The position numbers and the translations under genes were made by a program. A DNA stretch of 64,000 nucleotides from Lacinutrix mariniflava (GTDB lineage: Bacteria > Bacteroidota > Bacteroidia > Flavobacteriales > Flavobacteriaceae): the NCBI RefSeq assembly GCF_001418015.1, contig NZ_LIQG01000020.1, positions 310,001 through 374,000 on the forward strand, written 5' to 3'. Under the pieces are notes generated by a model. It was not told the origin of the DNA and did no database searches. It saw nothing but the letters and a program-made list of their open reading frames with translations. Positions 54,811-64,000 of the stretch are shown piece after piece (the first letter of the stretch is position 1; every line of letters begins with the position of its first letter).

Positions 54811-55329
54811 CTATATTTTATTTAGAATATTGAGATATTTTTTTAATTCTGAAGTAAATGTTTTAAAATCGTTTATTTCAGTTTTAATAATTAAGTCATT
54901 TATACGTTCGTCTGTTTCCAGTATCCCGACTTTAAACTTAGATTTAGATGCAACCGTTAATAATTTTAACGGTGTTGTATCATTTTTATAATAGCTAATT
55001 AAGACATCGAACTCTACATTTAAAAATTGTTTTAATGTCGCTTCCTTAATATTACCTTTCCAACCTAAATGTTTTAATGTATATGTAGGACTAAAAACTT
55101 TTTCTTCTTTATCTACTTGAGACTTAAAAGCAATTACTTCAACATTTGTTTTATTTATATTTAATCCTTCTGCTAAAGTATTAAAAACAGGAACATTAGT
55201 TAATTCTTCAGCATTAAAAAGAACTCCAATACGTTTAACTTTAGAATTCGATTGCGAAACAACTCTATTTCTTAACTGAAAATTAATATAGTTTTTATTA
55301 GATTTTTCTTTAAATCCTTTTAAAATCAT
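54811..55329 (-). CDS. DUF6913 family protein
   Basis: A 172-residue cytoplasmic protein, alpha/beta, with 'KRIGVLFNAEELTNVPVFNTL' and 'FDVLISYYKNDTTPLKLLTVASKSKFKVGI'. It matches the flavobacterial DUF6913 family that sits next to dapA or ligA. Function unknown. It begins at ATG 55329, and a TACTTTTG (55355-55348, minus) upstream fits a -7 box. Confidence 0.82.
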   Translation of the reverse strand: MILKGFKEKSNKNYINFQLRNRVVSQSNSKVKRIGVLFNAEELTNVPVFNTLAEGLNINKTNVEVIAFKSQVDKEEKVFSPTYTLKHLGWKGNIKEATLKQFLNVEFDVLISYYKNDTTPLKLLTVASKSKFKVGILETDERINDLIIKTEINDFKTFTSELKKYLNILNKI

Positions 55330-55399
55330 TTATATTTATGCTTTGTACAAAAGTAGGAAAATCAACCAAATGTTTTCTAAAAAATTCTAAGTATTACAC

Positions 55400-56161
55400 A
55401 TGAAAAATTACCACTTATTAATTTCAGCTTGCTTTCTTGTTAGCATATCCTCTTGTAAGCAAGAGCCACTTGTGCTTTCTAAGATTGAAGGTAAACAAAT
55501 AGGCATAAAAGACAGCCTTGAAGTAGACCAAGATTTTGATGCTATAATAGCACCATATAGAGATAGATTGGAAGCAGATATGCATGCCGTATTATCTTAC
55601 GCTCCAGAAACTTATAATAAATCGGATGGTCACTTAAATACTGCTATTGGAAACTTAATGGCAGATGTAGTTTTAAAAGAAGGCGATAATGTATTTAACA
55701 AAAGAACTAATAAACATATTGATGCCGTTTTACTAAATTATGGAGGTATTCGTTCTATAATCTCTAAAGGAGATATTACTACAGAAACCGCTTTTCAAGT
55801 CATGCCTTTTGAAAATAGCATCGTTGTGATTGCATTAAAAGGCCAGCAGATAGATAGTATGATGCAGTATTTAAGCCATGCAAAAAGAGCACATCCAGTT
55901 CAAGGAATAACGCTAACTTTAGATAAGGATTTTAATATCTCTGAGGCTTTAATTAACGGAAAACCTATTATTAGTGATAAAACCTATTATGTAGCTACTA
56001 ATGATTACTTATATGATGGTGGAGATGGTATGCGTTTTTTTAAACCAAATGATTCTGTTTACCATCTGGATTACAAAATTAGAAATGCTATGATTGATTA
56101 CTTTAAAAAAGTAGATACCATAAACCCGAAGATTGATAATCGCTTTACCCAAACAAAATAA
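55400..56161 (+). CDS. 5'-nucleotidase C-terminal domain lipoprotein
   Basis: A 253-residue lipoprotein ('LVSISSCKQE', Cys 19) made of only the C-terminal substrate-binding domain of 5'-nucleotidases ('NTAIGNLMADVVLKEGD', 'DAVLLNYGGIRSIISKGDITTETAFQVMPFENSIVVIALKG', 'YYVATNDYLYDGGDGM'). The matching N-terminal metallophosphatase is the next gene (56172), 10 bases on. Together they should make one periplasmic nucleotidase from two polypeptides. Confidence 0.9.
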   Translation: MKNYHLLISACFLVSISSCKQEPLVLSKIEGKQIGIKDSLEVDQDFDAIIAPYRDRLEADMHAVLSYAPETYNKSDGHLNTAIGNLMADVVLKEGDNVFNKRTNKHIDAVLLNYGGIRSIISKGDITTETAFQVMPFENSIVVIALKGQQIDSMMQYLSHAKRAHPVQGITLTLDKDFNISEALINGKPIISDKTYYVATNDYLYDGGDGMRFFKPNDSVYHLDYKIRNAMIDYFKKVDTINPKIDNRFTQTK

Positions 56162-56171
56162 TACATACTAA

Positions 56172-57088
56172 ATGAAACGTAGAACATTTATACAACAATC
56201 GTCGGCAGCGACAGCCTTAGTTACTCTTGGCGGATTTGGGTTTCAGTCGTGTAACGCAACTGTAAAAACTAAAAAATAACGATACTACATACTAATGATG
56301 TACACAGCCACATCGATGCTTTTGGACCAGATGATGCTAGAAATGCAAACCAAGGTGGTGTTGCAAGACGTGCGACTTTAGTTGAAGCTATTAGAAACGA
56401 GAACCCAAACACCTTATTACTTGATGCAGGTGATATTTTTCAAGGCACACCATATTTTAACTATTATGGAGGAGAACTGGAGTTTAAACTTATGTCGAAA
56501 ATGAAATACGATGCTGCCACTATTGGTAATCACGATTTCGATAACGGTATTGACGGCCTTTATGCACAATTACCACATGCAAGTTTTCAATTTTTATCTG
56601 CCAATTACGATTTTAAAAACACCGTAATGGATACACACGTAAAACCTTACCATGTGTTTGTTAAAGATGGTTTAAAAATTGGTGTATTTGGAGTAGGAAT
56701 TAAACTTGATGGCCTAGTTAATAAAGGCATGTATAAAGAAACCGATTATCTTGACCCAATAGAAATTGCTACAGATATGTCTCGAATTCTTAAGGAAGAA
56801 GAACAATGCGATCTAATAATATGTTTATCTCATTTAGGCTACCACTACTCTAATAATCCAGACAAAGTTTGCGATCTTACACTTGCGAAAAGCACTAAAA
56901 ATATAGACTTAATAATTGGCGGACATACACATACTTTTTTACCAAAGCCTACTGTTGCACAAAATAGTGAAGGCAAAAACGTATTGGTAAACCAAGTAGG
57001 TTGTTATGGTATTAATTTAGGTAAAATTGATTTTTATTTTGATGCTGAAAAGAACAAAACCGCAGATGGCACTTCTATAATCGTGTAA
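56172..57088 (+). pseudogene. 5'-nucleotidase metallophosphatase domain, frameshifted in a poly-A tract
   Basis: The ATG at 56172 begins a Tat-like signal ('MKRRTFIQQSSAATALVTLGGFGFQ', lipobox 'SC'), then a run of six A (56271-56276) leads to TAA. With seven A the frame continues 'ITILHTNDVHSHIDAFGP', 'LLLDAGDIFQG', 'IGNHDFDNG', 'IICLSHLGYH' and 'IIGGHTHTF', all metallophosphatase metal-site motifs, to the stop at 57086-57088 (~305 residues). There is no second lesion. Either a recent mutation, a slippage site or a sequencing error. Partner: the upstream C-terminal domain gene. Confidence 0.88.
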
Positions 57089-57150
57089 TATAAAATGATT
57101 TATCGCGACCAAACTAGTAGTAACAACTTTCAATAATCAAAACACAGTTT

Positions 57151-57525
57151 ATGAAAACCAAAATACTATTAGGATTACGCATTATTATAGCCCTTATTTT
57201 AATACAAACACTACGTTTTAAATTTACGGCACATCCTGACAGTGTTTATATATTTGAACAGGTTGGCTTGGAACCTTTTGGCCGTATTGGCATTGGCATA
57301 CTAGAACTTATTGCTGGCATCTTACTACTAATACCTAAAACTGTGTGGGCTGGTGCTAGCATTACGCTTGGTGTAATTGGTGGCGCCATTTTTATGCACT
57401 TAACAAAATTAGGAATAGACGTAAATGGAGATGGTGGCGTTTTATTTTTTACAGCGCTTGTAACATTTATACTATCAAGTATTGTGCTTTATTTCTATAG
57501 AAAGGAGATTCCGTTTTTAAAATAA
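57151..57525 (+). CDS. DoxX family membrane protein
   Basis: A 124-residue protein with four TM segments: ~6-20, ~45-64, ~67-85 and ~97-116. 'LRIIIALILIQTLRFKF' and 'GRIGIGILELIAGILLLIP' match the DoxX/SURF4-like group. Its function is uncertain; members have quinone-linked or stress roles. It ends inside the convergent membrane gene by 9 bases. Confidence 0.82.
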   Translation: MKTKILLGLRIIIALILIQTLRFKFTAHPDSVYIFEQVGLEPFGRIGIGILELIAGILLLIPKTVWAGASITLGVIGGAIFMHLTKLGIDVNGDGGVLFFTALVTFILSSIVLYFYRKEIPFLK

Positions 57526-58233
57526 AACTTTATAAAAGGTATTAATTTTTGAAACTATATACACATATATAAGATAAAAGCCCACTATTAAAAGTATAGA
57601 ATAGGTAACACTTAAAATATATTCTGAAGAGACATATATATACGCTACTTGCACCATTTCTGAAAATACAATACATACACTAGCTAAAAAAAGAGTCAAT
57701 CCCTTTTTAGAATCATGGTATAAATAATTTATTAAAGAAAAAGAAAGCACCAATAATATACATATATTGTAGGTACATTCTATAAGAAACTCGAAGGTAT
57801 AAACGGTTATAGTATCATCTGCCAAAATCATTTGATTTAATACAAAAATCAAATAGAAATTAAAGACGGTAAGCACAATAATGGGTATTTTAAACTTTGT
57901 AAAAAGTCTTTCCACCTTAATACTTTGAGCCATATAAATTAGTAAGCTTATATACCCTAAAATATAAGCAATATTACTCACGTTCGCCAGTAGCGGAGTA
58001 TCTAAGTACAATACGACCTTTACTCCTTCCGCAAAAGCACAAAAAATTAAGAATAGAGCAAAAAATTTACTTGTAATTTTAGATTCTGTAAAAAATAAAT
58101 AAACAAAAAAAGGAAGAATAAAAGCTCTAGACAAATTGGCCATTGTTTCTAAGTCTAATAACACGCCAACCAAGAACAAACAAGCAATAACGATAAGCAA
58201 ACCAGTTACTAACCGTAACTTAGTAATTTTCAT
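57517..58233 (-). CDS. Multi-pass membrane protein, paralog A
   Basis: 238 residues from the ATG at 58233 (the frame from 58272 only adds a 13-residue leader). About eight TM helices with few polar residues. It shares with the 58344-59060 protein 'LSFSLINYL' / 'LSFSFLNYL', 'VCIVFSEMVQVAYIYV' / 'VLIAFSELVLIGYYYL' and overall layout, so they are tandem paralogs. It may be distantly like YhhN/TMEM86, but I cannot confirm this. Confidence 0.7.
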   Translation of the reverse strand: MKITKLRLVTGLLIVIACLFLVGVLLDLETMANLSRAFILPFFVYLFFTESKITSKFFALFLIFCAFAEGVKVVLYLDTPLLANVSNIAYILGYISLLIYMAQSIKVERLFTKFKIPIIVLTVFNFYLIFVLNQMILADDTITVYTFEFLIECTYNICILLVLSFSLINYLYHDSKKGLTLFLASVCIVFSEMVQVAYIYVSSEYILSVTYSILLIVGFYLIYVYIVSKINTFYKVLF

Positions 58234-58343
58234 TATAATAAATTTAGGTGCACAAATATAAATCAAATTCACTAATAATCGTCTAAATATGCATTTAATC
58301 GATTAAGAGCACACTAAAAATGAGTCATTCGGAAAAAACAAAA

Positions 58344-59060
58344 CTAAGCTTTACGCTCCTTTTTGATGCTCACCTCTAAGAATGTATGAAAGAACAACAC
58401 AAACATTCCACTAACAAATAATACAGACGACGCATAACTTATTCTAATATCGTCTACAAGATAATAGTAGCCTATTAGTACTAACTCTGAGAATGCTATT
58501 AACACACAAGCAGTAAATAATAAAAGGTTCTTATTATCTGAGTTTTGTAAATAGTTTAAAAAAGAAAAAGACAAAACAGTAATTAGCATTAAACTGTAAA
58601 GAAACTCTACAAACTGGACAACTTCAATAAAATTAGATTCAAAATTTATCGGGTTTATAATATCAATTAAAACATAAACCATATACATCGCTAGAATAAG
58701 TAAGACGATAAAATCTAATCTATATTTTTTTAAGACTAGCTTAAAACTTAAGCCTTTAGTTATATGAAGTACTAAAAAAAGATAAGCCATTGTATAGGAA
58801 AAATTACAGACGTAATAAGACCAGCTTGATTCTGCATTAAAATCCAAAATATTAATAACATCTCCTATTGTATAAAGCACAAAGAAGAATGCTAAATATA
58901 GTTGTCTATTCTTGCCTATAATGAAATACAAAAAAGTAATTAAAGGTACTACAGACAACTCTAATGTAGAAGATAGCAATTCTAAATCAAAATAATCTAA
59001 AGCAATGATCGCTGAAAAAATAGCGACAGCAGCAAAAATAAAAACAATGGGTCTAGGCAT
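58344..59060 (-). CDS. Multi-pass membrane protein, paralog B
   Basis: 238 residues from the ATG at 59060; the frame opens at a TTG at 59081 but the ATG precedes the first TM segment ('MPRPIVFIFAAVAIFSAIIA'). About eight TM helices; see paralog A for the shared motifs ('FSELV', 'LSFSFLNYL'). It lies upstream of paralog A on the same strand with a 110-base gap. Function unknown. Confidence 0.68.
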   Translation of the reverse strand: MPRPIVFIFAAVAIFSAIIALDYFDLELLSSTLELSVVPLITFLYFIIGKNRQLYLAFFFVLYTIGDVINILDFNAESSWSYYVCNFSYTMAYLFLVLHITKGLSFKLVLKKYRLDFIVLLILAMYMVYVLIDIINPINFESNFIEVVQFVEFLYSLMLITVLSFSFLNYLQNSDNKNLLLFTACVLIAFSELVLIGYYYLVDDIRISYASSVLFVSGMFVLFFHTFLEVSIKKERKA

Positions 59061-59171
59061 TAAAAAGCGAGGGATTAACAACCTCCCAAAATAACAACTT
59101 CAAAATTTAGTAAACAAATTTTTGCAATAATAAGTAGGAAATTAACTTCAAATGCTATGTGTTAATATTTC

Positions 59172-61745
<2,574 letters not shown>

Positions 61746-61746
<1 letters not shown>

Positions 61747-62615
61747 TATTTATATGCTTTTATCATTCGGTCTTTACCAAATAAGTCTTTAATTATTTCT
61801 ACATTCTTAAATCCAAAAGTCTCAACTAAAGTTTTCGTTTCCGGTCCTAAATACTCGTTAATTTCGAAGAATAATTGTCCGTTGTCTTTCAATCTATCAA
61901 CAGCAAATTCAGTAATTGCATTATAGAATACTAACGGATTATCATCTTCTACAAACAAGGCCAAATGTGGTTCGTTGTTTAAAACGTTGTTTTGTATTTC
62001 GGCTTTTTCAAGATTTCGTACGTATGGCGGATTAGACACGATTGTATCGAATTTTAAACCTTTAAATAACGGTTCCCATTCTGGTTTATCTAAAATACTG
62101 CCTTCTAAAAAATTGACTTTCACTTTATTTAAAGCTGCGTTTTCTGTTGCTTTTTTTATCGCTTTCGCGGAAACATCCATGGCATAAACTTGAGCATCTT
62201 CAATATTTTTAGCTAATGAGATAGCAATACAACCACTTCCTGTGCCAATATCTAAAATGGACGGTTGAGATTCTTTGCTTTGCTCTGAATGACAATTGAT
62301 AATTAACTCCACCAACTCTTCCGTTTCGGGTCTTGGAATCAAGGTGTTTTCATCTACTTTAAACGGTAAACCATAAAATTCTGTTTCACCTAAGATGTAT
62401 TGAATGGGTTTTTCGTTTTTTAAAGCTTCTAAAGCATCAAAAATAGGCTGTTGTTCTTCTTTTGTAATTGTTAAACTTCTATCTAACGCTAAAGCAAAAC
62501 GTGTAATATTATAGAACGCTTCTGTACACAAAAAGAAAAAGCTCGTTACTTCTTCTTTAACGTAAATTGCATCTAACGTTTCATGAAATATATTTTCTAA
62601 GTCTTTTATTAACAC
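61746..62615 (-). CDS. prmC: Peptide chain release factor N5-glutamine methyltransferase
   Basis: A 289-residue SAM-dependent enzyme that methylates the GGQ Gln of release factors. 'LDIGTGSGCIAISLAK' is the SAM loop and 'FDTIVSNPPYVRNLE' (NPPY) the catalytic site; the N-terminal helical domain ('PIQYILGETEFYGLPF') binds the release factor. Length is normal. First gene of prmC-LOG-ligA. Confidence 0.95.
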
Positions 62616-62768
62616 TATTCTTTCTTATTATTAAGTTCTTTGTTGTTATTGTTAAACCACAGAAAAAGCATCAAAATTCTCTCAACGCTATTCTCGTTTC
62701 TCTTTGCTCTATTCTCTTTCTTCTATTTTCCCTCACCTATTCTCTTTACTTTCTTCTCCATATTTAAA

Positions 62769-63260
62769 CTACAAATCTTTTAGCATCCAAATACCACAAT
62801 TAAAATGTCCTGTTTTTCCCAAAGGCGCCTTTAAATGCTTAAAACCATTCGTTTCATATATATGAATAGCTTCTTTTAACTCGGGAATTGTTTCTAAATA
62901 ACACTGTTTAAAACCTAAAGCCTTCGCTTTTTCTAGACATTTTAAAAACATCTTTTTACCATAGCCTTTTCCACGAACGTTTGATGAAAAGTACATTTTC
63001 TGAATTTCGCAAACATCGTCCTCCATTCCATTTAAAGGTTTTAAACCACCTCCACCTTCTACAACACCATCTACGGTAACCACGTAATACATTTCTCTTG
63101 TTTTACTATAAGACTCAAACATTTTAGGTGTTTCGCTATCTGCGTATGCTGTACCAGCTAATGGTAGCTTATACTCAATAAAAACGGCACGTATAACGCT
63201 TTCAATCTGAGCATTATCTTCCGCTTTAATTTCTCTTATTACAATATTATTATTACTCAC
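62769..63260 (-). CDS. GNAT family N-acetyltransferase
   Basis: A 163-residue acetyltransferase with motif A 'QKMYFSSNVRGKGYGKKMFLKCLE' and motif B 'LETIPELKEAIHIYETNGFKH'. The acetyl-CoA-binding Arg/Gln-x-x-G-x-G is intact. Substrate unknown. A ~150-base spacer separates it from prmC. Confidence 0.9.
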   Translation of the reverse strand: MSNNNIVIREIKAEDNAQIESVIRAVFIEYKLPLAGTAYADSETPKMFESYSKTREMYYVVTVDGVVEGGGGLKPLNGMEDDVCEIQKMYFSSNVRGKGYGKKMFLKCLEKAKALGFKQCYLETIPELKEAIHIYETNGFKHLKAPLGKTGHFNCGIWMLKDL

Positions 63261-63334
63261 GATATTATAGTATTTTTACCCAGTATTTAAAGGTTGAAGA
63301 TACAGTAATACCAAACAAATTAAAAAATTTCAAG

Positions 63335-63790
63335 ATGAAGAAACTCATAATCTTATTAACAATTACAGTTTGTTTTTTAAGTTGTTCTATTAAAGAAAAA
63401 CCAGAATTTTTACGCGTTGAAAACATTGAAGTTGTAGACTCAAATTCTGAATTTATAATACTAACCGCAGATGCTTTTTTTAACAACCCAAATAGTGTTG
63501 GCGGGAAATTAGAAACCGAAGGAATTACTATTACAGCCAATGGCATTGAAGTTGCGACAGTTTCTTCTAAAGCATTTGATGTTCCTGCAAAAAAGGAATT
63601 TTCAATTCCGTTATCGGCTAATATTCCTACCGAAAAATTATTAAACCTCAACAATTTAAGTGGTCTTTTAAGCAGCATGCTTAACAAGTCTATGAAAGTG
63701 CAATATAAAGGTGTGATTAAATATAAAGTATTTGGTTTTTCGCATAAATACGATGTGGATGAAATTGAAGATGTAAAGATTAAATTATAG
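63335..63790 (+). CDS. LEA type 2 family lipoprotein
   Basis: A 151-residue lipoprotein ('TVCFLSCSIKE', Cys 17). The mature part 'FLRVENIEVVDSNSEFIILTADAFFNNPNSVGGKLETEGITITANG' is the LEA2 (WHy) domain, an Fn3-like beta sandwich linked to stress tolerance in plants and common in Bacteroidota envelopes. Role here unknown. The ribD gene starts 3 bases after it. Confidence 0.85.
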   Translation: MKKLIILLTITVCFLSCSIKEKPEFLRVENIEVVDSNSEFIILTADAFFNNPNSVGGKLETEGITITANGIEVATVSSKAFDVPAKKEFSIPLSANIPTEKLLNLNNLSGLLSSMLNKSMKVQYKGVIKYKVFGFSHKYDVDEIEDVKIKL

Positions 63791-63792
63791 CA

Positions 63793-64000
63793 TTGACTAC
63801 GCACCAAACATACATGCAACGCGCAATACAAATTGCGAATAACGGATTAGGCACAACACGCCCAAACCCAATGGTTGGTGCTGTAATAGTACATAAAAAT
63901 AAAATTATTGGAGAAGGTTTTACTAGCAAACATGGAGGTAATCATGCCGAAGTTAACGCCATAAACTCGGTTACAGATAAATCGCTTTTAGCCAAAAGCA
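63793..64000 (+). CDS. ribD: Riboflavin biosynthesis protein RibD, N-terminal part
   Basis: Partial: runs off the window's right edge. TTG at 63793, or ATG at 63814, starts 'TYMQRAIQIANNGLGTTRPNPMVGAVIVHKNKIIGEGFTSKHGGNHAEVNAI'. 'NPMVGAVIV' and the zinc 'HAE' are the deaminase signature of RibD (bifunctional deaminase/reductase). In Flavobacteriaceae it often lies near prmC, as here. Confidence 0.93.
   Translation, partial: MTTHQTYMQRAIQIANNGLGTTRPNPMVGAVIVHKNKIIGEGFTSKHGGNHAEVNAINSVTDKSLLAKS

Noticed and set aside
63265-63831. 188-codon open frame on the minus strand
   Set aside because: It lies antisense to the clear LEA2 lipoprotein and reads into ribD; its sequence has no domain character.

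Overview
The window reads as chromosome of a marine-type member of the Flavobacteriaceae (Bacteroidota). The evidence is the low G+C content, the many lipoproteins with a short signal and an SxC or GxC box, two proteins with type IX secretion C-terminal sorting domains, DUF5686, DUF4835, DUF6913 and DUF3124 families, a YtxJ bacilliredoxin, and promoters of the TTG-N19-TAnnTTTG kind rather than TTGACA/TATAAT. The genus cannot be fixed from the sequence alone. No rRNA, tRNA, CRISPR array, integrase, transposase or prophage gene was seen.

Layout. 1-8.4 kb: a truncated thioredoxin-fold gene, transaldolase, an SDR enzyme, the SRP RNA with a very clear promoter, glutaminyl cyclase, a thioesterase and cell-envelope lipoproteins, one of them with a homopolymer frameshift. 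8.4-19.6 kb: housekeeping metabolism (glyA, fahA, mqo, deoC), a ytxJ/DUF3124/lipoprotein operon and clpB. 19.7-20.05 kb: a decayed deoD next to intact deoC. 20.1-25.9 kb: histidine phosphatase, GNAT, smpB, a secreted subtilase and a DUF5686 outer-membrane protein. 25.9-28.9 kb: the only clearly accessory region. It holds two modules, each made of an ~80-110 bp leader repeat, a cargo ORF bounded by short imperfect inverted repeats, and a copy of the pcm 3' end. One pcm copy is a dead fragment and the other is the intact gene. The second cargo is a DUF4209-type protein with an RNxxxH (HEPN-like) motif. 28.9-44.5 kb: pcm, Gfo/Idh oxidoreductase, 3-hydroxyacyl-CoA dehydrogenase, M23 peptidase, DUF1015, YggS, an exonuclease/GIY-YIG fusion that seems to start at ATT, a K+ channel with a zinc ribbon, miaA, a two-component system, and coaE-ybbR-glycosyltransferase. 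44.6-55.3 kb (minus strand): a large T9SS adhesin-like protein, fabI, recN, DUF4835, coaBC, rpoZ, bamD, dapA and DUF6913. 55.4-64 kb: a 5'-nucleotidase split into two genes, the second frameshifted; DoxX; twin membrane paralogs; prmC-LOG-ligA; a GNAT; an LEA-like lipoprotein; and the start of ribD.

Most of the window is ordinary core genome. Three features deserve attention: the modular insertion at the pcm 3' end; three start or frame anomalies (poly-T at 7489, poly-A at 56271, ATT start at 35022), which may be real mutations, slippage sites or sequencing errors; and the deoD remnant. All functional names come from motif and family recognition by eye, not from a database search.
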